Shown: positions 45,522-55,526, counted from the stretch's first letter. The stretch is DNA of 64,000 bases from an uncultured Methanobrevibacter sp. (GCF_900314695.1 NZ_OMWD01000010.1:39721-103720), one strand, 5' to 3'. Program-made: numbers and translations. The notes: generated by a model from the sequence alone, not told the origin.

Positions 45522-46400
45522 TTATTCTTCCTCATATGGTCCATATTGGTTTCTTGCAAATACTTCTAATCTATCATCTATTATAATTAATAAGATAATG
45601 ATTATAATACCAACAATAATACCACCATATACTCCAAATACTACTGTATTCCAGAAACTAAAGAATACAACGAGACCGAAACAGAAACCAGTTAATGGTC
45701 CACCAAATTTAGCACAGAAGTTTACTACATCCATTGAGTTTTTAGCACCTAATGGAGCTTTAGTAACAATATCCCCTTGAATAGCTACAGGGGTTCCTCC
45801 ACCAAATTCGAATTTTTGATACTCACTTTCAGCACCATAATGAACGTCCCCAGTTGAAGATCCAATAGCACCGAGAGCAATACCCCAAAGCATTGCTAAA
45901 AGTGGTAATGGGAATACGTGTAATGGGGTACCATTAATAGGAATGGTCATCAAGTAAGAAATTCCAACAATACAAAAACTAGTTATAAATCCGTGACCTA
46001 CAATAGGTCCTAAAGATTGAGTTAATACATCCATAAATAATGGTTGTTCAAATTGGGATTGTCCAACAATCCTTCCCATGTGGGATGTAACAGTATAAAT
46101 AGCGTGAACAAAAGCAGCGACACAAGCACCCATTGCAATAGCTACGAGAGGCATCATACCTAAAGACATAACTAATCCTGCAATAGCACCAGCGACACCA
46201 CACCAAACACCATAAGCGACTGGTTCACCAGAAGCCGCCTTGTTTATCATACGGTGTAAATGTCCCATTTGTGGAGCAAGTTGAACTTGGGAGTTAGGGT
46301 TACTTTGAGAACCAATATCAGATTCTAAGTCCTCTGCAGCCCCTCCGATAGTAGCAACTGCACCCATTAATGCAACTACACCTAATGTTACAGGGTCCAT
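45522..46400 (-). CDS. mtrE: Methyltransferase subunit E
   Basis: 292 residues. First mtr gene. Multi-span membrane protein with a soluble N-terminal segment (AEDLESDIGSQSNPNSQVQL) and several helices (VAIAMGACVAAFVHAIYTV). Largest membrane subunit of the sodium-pumping methyltransferase. GGAGG site; 309 bp leader region upstream with repeated hairpins. Confidence 0.95.
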   Translation of the reverse strand: MDPVTLGVVALMGAVATIGGAAEDLESDIGSQSNPNSQVQLAPQMGHLHRMINKAASGEPVAYGVWCGVAGAIAGLVMSLGMMPLVAIAMGACVAAFVHAIYTVTSHMGRIVGQSQFEQPLFMDVLTQSLGPIVGHGFITSFCIVGISYLMTIPINGTPLHVFPLPLLAMLWGIALGAIGSSTGDVHYGAESEYQKFEFGGGTPVAIQGDIVTKAPLGAKNSMDVVNFCAKFGGPLTGFCFGLVVFFSFWNTVVFGVYGGIIVGIIIIILLIIIDDRLEVFARNQYGPYEEE

Positions 46401-46453
46401 AATTTTTTTCCTCCATATTTTTTATTAAATTGATCATTTAATAAACGTGAAAT

Positions 46454-46478
46454 TGATTTTTGTTCCATACAAAAATCA
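46454..46478 (-). repeat. Perfect hairpin, copy 1 of 2
   Basis: TGATTTTTGT / ACAAAAATCA, a perfect 10 bp stem with loop TCCAT. Copy 2 at 46541-46564 has the same left arm and loop and one fewer A in the right arm. Confidence 0.85.
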
Positions 46479-46522
46479 TTGAAATCGTAATATCCACCAT
46501 ATTATAATAATACGATGTTTCA

Positions 46523-46660
46523 GAATTTTTCAAGTAAACTTGATTTTTGTTCCATACAAAATCAAAAACCTCAAAAAATACCTTCCAATATTACTAATTA
46601 TTATATTTTATATGCTTCAAATATAAATGTTTTGGAATTTTTCAAGTAAACTTGATTTTT
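46523..46660. repeat. 26 bp exact direct repeat, two copies
   Basis: Copies at 46523-46548 and 46635-46660, containing the palindrome TCAAGT-AA-ACTTGA. Sequences just outside the copies also resemble each other (TGTTTCAGAA, TGTTTTGGAA). They flank the predicted mtr TATA box. Confidence 0.85.
46541..46564 (-). repeat. Near-perfect hairpin, copy 2 of 2
   Basis: TGATTTTTGT-TCCAT-ACAAAATCA. Same left arm and loop as the copy at 46454-46478. Its left part overlaps the end of the first 26 bp direct repeat. Confidence 0.85.
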
Positions 46661-46671
46661 ATAAAGTGGTA

Positions 46672-46695
46672 GATAGGTGAAATTAATCACCTATC
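46672..46695 (-). terminator. Terminator of the mcr operon
   Basis: Perfect 9 bp hairpin GATAGGTGA-AATTAA-TCACCTATC 15 bp after the mcrA stop. Downstream on the minus strand there is only a short T tract (ATCTACCACTTTATAAAAATC), so termination may be incomplete and read-through into mtr possible. Confidence 0.6.
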
Positions 46696-46709
46696 ATGTG
46701 TTTTTCTAT

Positions 46710-48365
46710 CTATTTTGCTGGGGTAATAGCAGTTCTTTCACCAGCAGGTTCGAATTCTCTTAATGCACCTTTAGCAAATTCTTCACGTACTTTACTGAAG
46801 TCAAAGACTAAGTTTTTGTCAGCAAATGCGATTTTTACTAATGGGTTGAAAGCCCAAGCGTCTCCACGAGCGGAGTGAGGTGCTTGTGCAATACCAGCGT
46901 ATTCACCTTGGTGACCTACGTTCATTGCGTAGTTAGGATAGTTAGGTCCTCTCATTTCGAGTGGTAAACCTTCATCGTTTCTGATGGAGAATACGTTAGC
47001 TGCACCACATTGATCTTGTAAATCGAAACCGTAGAATCCGAGTCTGGAATGTTGTTCTTTGTGTAAGTACATAGCTAAGTACCATGCGCTTAAACCAGTT
47101 TGTGCATTTCCAGTAGCAAATGCAGTAGATGCACCAGCAGCTGCGGAAACAACGGATGCTCTTTGAGATCCACCGAAGTGAGTTTCGAGTAAAGCTGGGT
47201 ATTCTTCGTATTGTTCTAATGCGTAGAATGCTACTTCAGTACCTACATCAAGAACAGTGTCCATGTTGTTAGGTGCTGAGCATAAGTCACCGTATTTGTC
47301 TTCGACGTAATCTTTACCGTAGTAGGTGAAGTCGTCTAATACGTTATCGGTGTATGCTGCGGTAGCATATTGAGTAAATCCTACACCACCAGACATGTAA
47401 GAACCTAACCAAATTTGGTCGTATAAAGCAGCACCTAAAGCTACTACTTCTAAGGTTGATCTTACAGGGTCATCAGGGTAAGCTCTGGAACCTTGACAGA
47501 TATCTGCCATGAATCCGAATGGAACTCCACCAAGTTCGTTTTCTGCTCTTGCTCTTCTTACAGGTAAGTAAGTACCCATGTGAATAACTTCTGCGTGTTT
47601 GGATGCGTATGCGAAGTCACCAGTAGCTCCTTCACCAGCACATTGGTTGTATGCAGAAATCATGGACATACCAATTTGCATAGCAGACCATCTGGATGTG
47701 TTACCACCGTCACAGACTCTTCCTACAATGGATGGAATTCTTACAGCTTGCCAAATAGCTCCGCCAACTTCAGCTTTTAAAGCTTCAGCTTGTTCTTCAG
47801 GGAACTCTTTGTTGATGTCTAATACGAATGCTGAGTCAATTTCATCAGCTAATTCGTCGTCACCAGTGAAAACTTTTACATAGGAATCTTGTACTACTAA
47901 TGGGTCGGTTTCGACCATGTGTTCTTGAACTACTGCTGCACCAGGCATAGCGTGGTTTACAGTTTCTAAGTAATGAGTAATTGTTTCAGGAGTTACTTCA
48001 ATACCTAATCTTTTTTCAAGAACGTTGTGTGCAGTGTTTAATCCTACAATTACAGTTCTTCTAATATCATCCCATGCTTGTTGAATAGCTGCGTTGTTAA
48101 CATAGTGTAAATCGTCACCTTCTACAAAAGTATCAGTAGTAGATAATTGGTAAGACATTAAAGCTCTTTGACCTAAAGGAGTACCAATGTCCGGGTTGTA
48201 CATTGGGATTCCTCTTTTTTCAGCGATTTCTTTACCTTCGTTTACAAATGCAGTTTTCTTTGCAGATTGAGTCCAACCACCCATGTTATAGAATTGGGTT
48301 CTTTTTTCGGTTGGGTCTTCTGTGAATTTCTTTTTCATTGCATCTAAGAATTTTTTATCAGCCAT
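46710..48365 (-). CDS. mcrA: Methyl-coenzyme M reductase I, alpha subunit
   Basis: 551 residues from ATG 48365, the choice supported by numbering of known sites. Releases methane from methyl-CoM with CoB. F430 axial ligand Gln147 (AVVQEHM) matches M. marburgensis exactly. Modified residues are all present: His257 (N-methyl), Arg271 (5-methyl), then shifted by +1 Gln401, Gly446 (thioglycine, LGFYGFD) and Cys453 (DQCGAAN). Operon order mcrBDCGA next to mtr identifies isoenzyme I. GGATGGTAG precedes the ATG. Highly biased codon use. Confidence 0.98.
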   Translation of the reverse strand: MADKKFLDAMKKKFTEDPTEKRTQFYNMGGWTQSAKKTAFVNEGKEIAEKRGIPMYNPDIGTPLGQRALMSYQLSTTDTFVEGDDLHYVNNAAIQQAWDDIRRTVIVGLNTAHNVLEKRLGIEVTPETITHYLETVNHAMPGAAVVQEHMVETDPLVVQDSYVKVFTGDDELADEIDSAFVLDINKEFPEEQAEALKAEVGGAIWQAVRIPSIVGRVCDGGNTSRWSAMQIGMSMISAYNQCAGEGATGDFAYASKHAEVIHMGTYLPVRRARAENELGGVPFGFMADICQGSRAYPDDPVRSTLEVVALGAALYDQIWLGSYMSGGVGFTQYATAAYTDNVLDDFTYYGKDYVEDKYGDLCSAPNNMDTVLDVGTEVAFYALEQYEEYPALLETHFGGSQRASVVSAAAGASTAFATGNAQTGLSAWYLAMYLHKEQHSRLGFYGFDLQDQCGAANVFSIRNDEGLPLEMRGPNYPNYAMNVGHQGEYAGIAQAPHSARGDAWAFNPLVKIAFADKNLVFDFSKVREEFAKGALREFEPAGERTAITPAK

Positions 48366-48370
48366 GTTAT

Positions 48371-49129
48371 CTACCATCCTGCTTCAGGATTGAATGCACC
48401 AAAGGATCTGGTAACGTGTATTCTTTGACAGACTTTTACAGCGTCTACGTCGTCTTTGTATGCTTCACCATCTATTCTGTAAATAGTGGTTTTTCCTCTT
48501 AAGGTTTCTTCATCTAATGGTTCACCTAAGACTACAGGTTCGTCTAATTCTCTACCAACTTGGTCTTTTACCATTTCAACATTACCGGTTTCTTTGTTGA
48601 ATACTTGTCTTCTGAGCATATCGAACATTAAACCGTTTTCATCTAATCTTAAGGAGTGACCGTGTACACCTGCACCTCTAATACCGGTTCTTGCGGTATC
48701 GAAGTATTCGGTTTCTAAGAGATATTTTGAGATTCTTTCGATGTCTCTTTCTCTTGCTTCAATAACTTGTCTTCCAGATAATGTACCGGTATCGATTCCT
48801 CTAAATCTGCATAAGTAAGATCTAGCTCTTAAGAAAGGTTGAGCTGGAGCGAAGTACATGGAATCTACGAATTGGATGTATCTGATCCTGTCTCCTGCTT
48901 TTGCACCATCGATTGGTGCTACTAATTCTCTTACACTGTCATCTGGCTCATCCATTTCATCTAATGGTGGGTGAACTGATTTGTATTCTTCACCTGGAGC
49001 TTTGTGACCTAATATTTTTACTACGTCTTCATCAGAAATTTCTCTTAACTTTTCTAACTCGTATTCAGGGTTAGTGAAGTTTCTTCTGTTTTGAGCAACC
49101 TGAGAAGTACCTGGATAAATTTGTACCAT
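48371..49129 (-). CDS. mcrG: Methyl-coenzyme M reductase I, gamma subunit
   Basis: 252 residues. Gamma subunit completing the alpha2beta2gamma2 enzyme; contributes residues to coenzyme M and F430 sites. Family motifs QIYPGTSQVAQNRR, IYRIDGEAYKDDVDAVKV, and the C-terminal RSFGAFNPEAGW. AGGAGATG site; 5 bp before mcrA. Confidence 0.97.
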   Translation of the reverse strand: MVQIYPGTSQVAQNRRNFTNPEYELEKLREISDEDVVKILGHKAPGEEYKSVHPPLDEMDEPDDSVRELVAPIDGAKAGDRIRYIQFVDSMYFAPAQPFLRARSYLCRFRGIDTGTLSGRQVIEARERDIERISKYLLETEYFDTARTGIRGAGVHGHSLRLDENGLMFDMLRRQVFNKETGNVEMVKDQVGRELDEPVVLGEPLDEETLRGKTTIYRIDGEAYKDDVDAVKVCQRIHVTRSFGAFNPEAGW

Positions 49130-49131
49130 AA

Positions 49132-49731
49132 TTATGCATCTCCTAATGCTAATTTAACTTTTCTAATAATTTCATCTAATTTGTCCTGTGAAATTGTTTC
49201 ACCACGGATAACACCTGTAACAATGTCATCAATAGTTCCTGCAGTTTTAATATCGCCTTCATCAGGCATGACTTTGGAAGTTTTTATGCCAATTTTAGCA
49301 AAATCTTCACAGTCAACTGGTGATTCGCATATAATTATACAGTGTTTATTGACATTCCTAAGAATTAATCTTGCTTTGTAAATAATATGATTTGCAACAC
49401 CACCTAAGTGAATAACAAGTAATTTAAAATTACGCATTTGTTCGACTTCCTTATCAGTAAGTCCAAACAAAGTTCCACCGGAAGCGGGAGCATCATGAGG
49501 AACGCCTGCACCAGCATTTAAAACCATAGTACTTGTTAAAACATTCGCTTCGCGTAAACCAAATGTAATTTCACAAACCGGTTTTGTAATGTGCCTACGT
49601 CCTGGAGACATAGCTACTGCACATACATCAGTACCGCATTCTGCAAAAGTACCTCTTTGAGCAAGGCTTCCGCCTCTACCCATACCGCTTGCTTCCCTAC
49701 AATCCACTACGTGAGTACAACGTCCTATCAT
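49132..49731 (-). CDS. mcrC: MCR operon protein C, activation factor
   Basis: 199 residues. McrC is part of the complex that reduces MCR nickel to the active Ni(I) state with A2, Mmp3, Mmp7 and Mmp17. Cysteines at 5, 11, 32, 37 and 53 (CTHVVDCREASG; AECGTDVCAVA; KPVCEITF) fit the metal-site region. N-terminal MIGRCTHVVDC is typical. Two bases before mcrG. Confidence 0.95.
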   Translation of the reverse strand: MIGRCTHVVDCREASGMGRGGSLAQRGTFAECGTDVCAVAMSPGRRHITKPVCEITFGLREANVLTSTMVLNAGAGVPHDAPASGGTLFGLTDKEVEQMRNFKLLVIHLGGVANHIIYKARLILRNVNKHCIIICESPVDCEDFAKIGIKTSKVMPDEGDIKTAGTIDDIVTGVIRGETISQDKLDEIIRKVKLALGDA

Positions 49732-49737
49732 ATTGAT

Positions 49738-50187
49738 CTAGTCATCCTTTTTAATTATTTTCACATGGTCTTCGAATGTTGAATATTGATCAGTCATTCC
49801 TACTAATTCGTCAGGAATTTCTTTATTACCATATTTAATCCTATCAGTAACAGTTTTTTGTTTTCTGATATAATTTGACCTGTCTTGATTAATATCAAAA
49901 CCATATGGAATGTGTTTTTCACATATCTGTTCTACTTCCTTAATTGTAGATTCCATAGTAATTTCCAAAAATATTCTGGCTGTTTTAACTTGTAAAACAA
50001 CATCTTCCCCATTTATCTGAATAACTCTACGTTCCTGATACTGTGGAGGTAAAGTTGCTTCACCTTTTGGGAATCTTGGACCGTGGATAACAGTTCTTTT
50101 TACATCTTCAAGTGACTCCAAGTCATTCAATAACTTTTCTGTTGTGTCACTTCCAAGAACTCTGTAAGGAAATATTTCAATATCCAT
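49738..50187 (-). CDS. mcrD: MCR operon protein D
   Basis: 149 residues. McrD is a small protein that associates with MCR during assembly and is thought to help F430 insertion. Sequence features: EIFPYRVLGSDTTEKLLN, VIHGPRFPKGEATLPP. Between mcrB and mcrC, 6 bp before the latter. Confidence 0.93.
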   Translation of the reverse strand: MDIEIFPYRVLGSDTTEKLLNDLESLEDVKRTVIHGPRFPKGEATLPPQYQERRVIQINGEDVVLQVKTARIFLEITMESTIKEVEQICEKHIPYGFDINQDRSNYIRKQKTVTDRIKYGNKEIPDELVGMTDQYSTFEDHVKIIKKDD

Positions 50188-50221
50188 TGTTAGACCTTCA
50201 AATTAGATTTGTTTAAATTAA

Positions 50222-51553
<1,332 letters not shown>

Positions 51554-52038
51554 TTTTTCCCTCCTAAATAAATAGAGTTTAACTAATATACCACTCTCAA
51601 TGGTGAAATTTTTTCACCAAATTGAGTTGAGCTACAAAGCAAGTTCTATTGCAATAGCCAGCCATATGGTATACAAATTTTATTTTATAAAAGATATAAT
51701 ATAAAGATTACCTATGAAATAATTTAGAAAAGTTTATAAAGTATAATAAAAGATTTTTGATTTAAGAAAAATACCCCCAAAAGTAATACTTTTTATTTTT
51801 AATTAAAATTATTTATATACACAAAAATAGATAATAAATGCATTAAAATTTATTAAAACATTAATACAATTAATTTTTTAAAAATAAAGTTAAAATTACA
51901 TGAATTATTAAAAATAAAAGAAAATAATAAATTATTACTTTAAGGTTCAATAGTAATAAATAATACTAAAAGTAATAAGAAATTTCTCCAAAAAAAATCG
52001 TGAATTTTTATATAAAATAAAAATAAAAATTAAATAAT
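51554..52038. promoter_or_regulatory. mcr promoter/leader and mmp10 promoter (485 bp divergent gap)
   Basis: On the minus strand a TATA-like CTTTATAAAC lies about 51731-51740, giving a mcrB leader of roughly 150 nt. The leader contains an imperfect hairpin CTCAATGGTGAA/TTCACCAAATTGAG at 51596-51626 and the palindromes CTATTGCAATAG (51646-51657) and CCATATGG (51662-51669). For mmp10 a TATA-like TTTTTATATAAAAT lies about 52006-52019, too near the ATG at 52039 for any leader. The middle ~250 bp is plain A/T-rich DNA with no ORF seen. Confidence 0.55.
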
Positions 52039-53289
52039 ATGCAACTTGTAGCGGATGTTGGAGGTATACCTGGAAGAGATTGTAACGGTTTTTGCAAATA
52101 CTGTTACTTTAGAAAGGTAAAAGAAGTTAAAAGTTTTGGCTGTGCACATTGTCTACCCAATAAAATAGGTTGTGAAAGGTGCAGCAAAGGAGTTTCCGAA
52201 ACACAAGGTGATTTTAAAGCACCATTCGAAGTTATGAATGAAGTCCAAACTGCAATGATGATGGCAATGGGACATCAAGGCGAAATTAATGCTTACATCA
52301 GTGGCGGAGGAGATATAAGCTGTTATCCACATCTTGAAAGTCTAACTGCCAACCTAAACCAATTTTCAATTTCATCAGTATTAGGATATACCTGCGGAAA
52401 AGGAATAACCGACTCTGATATGGCTGCAAGATTAATCAACAATGGCGTTAAAGAAGTTTCATTTACTATTTTTTCATCTGACCCCAAACTTCGAAAGGAA
52501 TGGGTTAAAGACCCCAACCCTACCGAAGCGCTAAAGGCATGCCAAATATTCTGTGAAAACATTGACTTAACAGGTGCCGCAGTAATTATTCCCGGCGTTA
52601 ATGATGGTGATGTTTTAAGAGAAACCTGCAACTCATTGGAAGAATGGGGTGCAAAAGGAATGCTTTTAATGAGATTTGCAAATACATTTAACGAAGGGTT
52701 AATATTGGGCAACGAACCCATCATAAAAGGCATTGAATCACAGCCTGTTGAAGAATTTGGCGAACTTGTTAAGCAAATAAATTCCGAATATAAGTTTAGA
52801 GTCAGCGGAACACCAGTATGCGACCCTGAAACTGGAGGTCCATTTGCAATAGCCAAAGATGAAAATGAAGTATTTCTACAATTTATCAAACCGATTACCG
52901 GTGAAGCAACAGTCATTACCTCAAAAATTGCAGAACCGTATCTCACCAAAATATTTTCCAAATTAGAAACAGGAGAAAATGTCAATATTGTTGCATGTGA
53001 AAAAGAAATAGCTTGCCTAATTACAAAAGAAGATTTGGAAAAGCTTGATTTAAGTGAAATAAAAGATACTGTAATAATACCAGGACGATCATTTGTCCAC
53101 CAACTAGATGCTGAAAGAATTTTAAGTGCTGACGGAGTTGAAAGGCTCATCGGCCGTGGCCCAGATACATTAAGCGTTGATGGAGAATTAAGCATAGACA
53201 TGACTGATGAAAATGTCATTGAAAGAGAATTAGAAGAATTTAATGATCTGGTGGATGCAATAAACTTCTTTGGAATGAGAAGAATTTAA
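52039..53289 (+). CDS. mmp10: Radical SAM methyltransferase Mmp10 (McrA arginine methylation)
   Basis: 416 residues. CxxxCxxC radical SAM cluster at Cys15/Cys19/Cys22 (RDCNGFCKYCYF), then a Cys loop (Cys35, Cys38, Cys45, Cys48) characteristic of Mmp10 and a cobalamin/SAM-dependent C-terminal domain. Mmp10 methylates Arg271 of McrA, the substrate encoded on the opposite strand just upstream. Radical SAM SAM-binding GGGD motif is AYISGGGDISC. No Shine-Dalgarno; probably leaderless. Confidence 0.93.
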   Translation: MQLVADVGGIPGRDCNGFCKYCYFRKVKEVKSFGCAHCLPNKIGCERCSKGVSETQGDFKAPFEVMNEVQTAMMMAMGHQGEINAYISGGGDISCYPHLESLTANLNQFSISSVLGYTCGKGITDSDMAARLINNGVKEVSFTIFSSDPKLRKEWVKDPNPTEALKACQIFCENIDLTGAAVIIPGVNDGDVLRETCNSLEEWGAKGMLLMRFANTFNEGLILGNEPIIKGIESQPVEEFGELVKQINSEYKFRVSGTPVCDPETGGPFAIAKDENEVFLQFIKPITGEATVITSKIAEPYLTKIFSKLETGENVNIVACEKEIACLITKEDLEKLDLSEIKDTVIIPGRSFVHQLDAERILSADGVERLIGRGPDTLSVDGELSIDMTDENVIERELEEFNDLVDAINFFGMRRI

Positions 53290-53298
53290 AAAAAAGAG

Positions 53299-54222
53299 TT
53301 AGTTTGAATCCTCAACAAGAGAACTCTCACTATTTATTTTTACTAAGATATAATCATACATGAATGACTTTTTAATTTCGGCAAGTTCAGACAATTTTTT
53401 ACCATCGATTACAACATCTGCAATCAGATCTGCATATTTGTCATAATTTAACTTTACGCGAACACCATCCAATTGTGAAGTTACTGGAGTTGGAGAAATA
53501 ACATCCTTAATTTCACTAACTTGATTTTCAATTGCATTTTTAACAACAATGGATGGAACTAATGGTGCATCAAGAGCCATTTCACGTTTTCTATCACTTA
53601 ATATTTGCTCAATTGTTTCCACCAGTTTATCAAGTGCACGTATATCCGGACCTCTTCTAAGCCTTCTAGGAATTCTGCCTAAACCGCCCACATATGCATC
53701 TGCACCAGGAAGTTCATCAACAGAAATGTCTGGAGCTCCGGTAACAATTACTGGAATATCAATATCATCATATAAAAAAGCCTTTTCCTTGATACAATTT
53801 TCAAAACTGCCTAATGCAAAAACAGCAATATCATGCTCTTCAATTAATCTTTTTTCTTCTTCGGTGATTCCAGAAGTTCCTTTTCCATCCCCTCTTGCAA
53901 GACCAATCATATTATCTTTTGCACCGAATTCCCTCAAATATTCAGATATATCACATGCAGCATGAGGCAAGTGATGCCTTGCCAAAGTTGGTGAAACAAT
54001 AGCTATTTCAGAACCGGCCATAGGAGCAACAGATAATTTTGCTAAAAGTTCACGGGATTTATCTTCAATTTTGTCAACATCTTCTATAGGGATAGCTATA
54101 TTTAAAACCAATTCCATCTGTTGAATACTTTCCTGAAGAATGAAACCGCCTAAATCTTCTATCAATTCCTTAATTTCTTCACTTTTGTGAACTCCACCAG
54201 TAAATGTTAATGATTCATACAT
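53299..54222 (-). CDS. mmp7: Methanogenesis marker protein 7
   Basis: 307 residues from ATG 54222 (GAGAG upstream; the TTG five codons earlier is rejected). Mmp7 belongs to the MCR activation complex with McrC, A2, Mmp3 and Mmp17; only the first two are visible here. Recognisable family segments: LTFTGGVHKSEEI, GLARGDGKGTSGIT, VTGAPDISVDELPGADAYVG and RIPRRLRRGPDIRAL. No cluster motif. Convergent with mmp10 (9 bp apart). Confidence 0.85.
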   Translation of the reverse strand: MYESLTFTGGVHKSEEIKELIEDLGGFILQESIQQMELVLNIAIPIEDVDKIEDKSRELLAKLSVAPMAGSEIAIVSPTLARHHLPHAACDISEYLREFGAKDNMIGLARGDGKGTSGITEEEKRLIEEHDIAVFALGSFENCIKEKAFLYDDIDIPVIVTGAPDISVDELPGADAYVGGLGRIPRRLRRGPDIRALDKLVETIEQILSDRKREMALDAPLVPSIVVKNAIENQVSEIKDVISPTPVTSQLDGVRVKLNYDKYADLIADVVIDGKKLSELAEIKKSFMYDYILVKINSESSLVEDSN

Positions 54223-54284
54223 ATTAACAACTCTCAAAAAAATGCAATTTCATTGTGTTATTAGAAATTATTATATTTATATTA

Positions 54285-54803
54285 TTATATTAAACTTTCT
54301 AAAATAGAATATCTCGCTTCCACTTTTTCAAAAGGGTTTTTAGAAATATTATTATGTGAAGGAATCTTAACTAAATTATCCACTTCCACAACCTTATTTT
54401 CCAAATAATCAGGATATATGACATAATCAAAATTTTCACAAACTATATTGAATCCCACATCTCGAACAATATCTTTTAAGAATTCAGAATAGACTTTGAC
54501 ATTAATATCTCTTTTAAAATCTGAAACAAGATATTTTTTAGATAGTTCATAATCATTGAAAAATGTCAATACTTCCTCATCAGACAGTTCATTTCCGCTA
54601 ATTTTAGAAACTTCTTTTATGCTTTCAAAAATCTGTGAAGATGTATTGATTTTAATTGCTAAAGAATTCATTTTTGTTTTACTTTCTGAAAGTAAAATAG
54701 CCAAATCCCCTTCTTCATCATCAGGAAATTTGTTTACAGTATAATCTGAAATTCCCGCCAACCGCACAATTTCTTCACACATTGGTGTTGTGATAATTTT
54801 CAT
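54285..54803 (-). CDS. Possible HcgF-family protein (FeGP-cofactor synthesis type)
   Basis: 172 residues. The opening MKIITTPMCEEIVRLAG puts a cysteine at position 9; HcgF binds its guanylylpyridinol substrate by a thioester to Cys9, and my family call rests on this plus general length (~160). No Hmd hydrogenase or other hcg gene is in the window. Alternative: another methanogenesis marker (such as marker 17) since mmp7 is 62 bp downstream. No Shine-Dalgarno before ATG. I am unsure. Confidence 0.45.
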   Translation of the reverse strand: MKIITTPMCEEIVRLAGISDYTVNKFPDDEEGDLAILLSESKTKMNSLAIKINTSSQIFESIKEVSKISGNELSDEEVLTFFNDYELSKKYLVSDFKRDINVKVYSEFLKDIVRDVGFNIVCENFDYVIYPDYLENKVVEVDNLVKIPSHNNISKNPFEKVEARYSILESLI

Positions 54804-54842
54804 GCTTATATATTATATACTAACATCTAAATAAATTACATC
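54804..54842. promoter_or_regulatory. Short divergent promoter region (39 bp) between the HcgF-like gene and comB
   Basis: Holds a TATA-like palindromic tract TTATATATTATATA (54806-54819). It fits comB as a leaderless gene (ATG 24-37 bp downstream). No ribosome site for either gene. Confidence 0.4.
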
Positions 54843-55526
54843 ATGAAAGTCACATTAAGTCTAGAAACATCAATCAGCACAGATACATCGATAATGGTTG
54901 ATGCCCTAAGAGCCAGTACAACAATGATTTCTGCATTGAACAAATATGAAAAAGTAATTCCATGCTTTACTCCCGAAGAAGGTTTTAAACTAAAGGATAA
55001 ATACAGAGGCGTTCTTGCAGGAGAACGTGGTGGTGAAAAAATAGAAGGATTTGACATTGGAAATTCCCCGACCGGATTAAAGGATTACGACAGTGACGAA
55101 AGAATTTTAATCCTAACAACAAGCAACGGAACCCGAATCCTTGAAAACATGACATCCCAAGTTCTCATAGGATCACTTATAAATGCAAAAGCGGTTGGAG
55201 AAGCATCAACAAAAATGGCTGAAAGCCATATTGATGTTGTTATGGCAGGAGTTAAAGGAGAATTCACTCTTGAGGACTTTTTGGCTGCAGGTGAGATTTT
55301 ATACTGGATATGTGAAAGTTTAGAAGAATATGAGTTGAATGATTTTGCAAAAGCTGCAATAAATGCTAATAGGGATGACGAGTCACTGAAAGAAGGATTT
55401 TACAATTCCCGCTCTGGAAAACGTTTGGCAAAAATAGGATATGAGAAGGATATTGAATATTGTATTCAAAAAAACATTACCAACAATGTGGCAATCTACA
55501 AAAATGGAAATATAGTATTACTATAG
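54843..55526 (+). CDS. comB: 2-phosphosulfolactate phosphatase
   Basis: 227 residues. Removes phosphate from phosphosulfolactate in coenzyme M synthesis. Family motifs: MVDALRASTTMISAL, CFTPEEGFKL, LAGERGGEKIEGFDIGNSP (ERGG active-site region), LTTSNGTRILE and VMAGVKGEFTLEDFLAAG. Close to the mcr genes that use coenzyme M. Start ATG has no strong Shine-Dalgarno. Confidence 0.95.
   Translation: MKVTLSLETSISTDTSIMVDALRASTTMISALNKYEKVIPCFTPEEGFKLKDKYRGVLAGERGGEKIEGFDIGNSPTGLKDYDSDERILILTTSNGTRILENMTSQVLIGSLINAKAVGEASTKMAESHIDVVMAGVKGEFTLEDFLAAGEILYWICESLEEYELNDFAKAAINANRDDESLKEGFYNSRSGKRLAKIGYEKDIEYCIQKNITNNVAIYKNGNIVLL

Larger units (their letters stand above)
46401..46709 (-). promoter_or_regulatory. 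mcrA-mtrE spacer: mtr promoter region with repeated hairpins
   Basis: 309 bp. On the minus strand a TATA-like CATATAAAATATAA lies about 46601-46615, which would start mtr with a leader of about 170-180 nt. The leader contains two copies of TTGATTTTTGTTCCATACAAAA within perfect or near-perfect hairpins (46454-46478; 46541-46564). A 26 bp element, beginning GAATTTTTCAAGTAAACTTG, recurs exactly at 46523-46548 and 46635-46660. Also holds the mcr terminator at the mcrA end. Confidence 0.6.

Noticed and set aside
45509..45559. Longer mtrD start
   Set aside because: It overlaps the end of mtrE; ATG 45508 has a strong GGAGG and gives the usual MtrD N-terminus.
52323..53219. Antisense 298-codon frame inside mmp10
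   Set aside because: Ser/Pro/Asn-rich shadow translation, opposite a strongly supported radical SAM gene.
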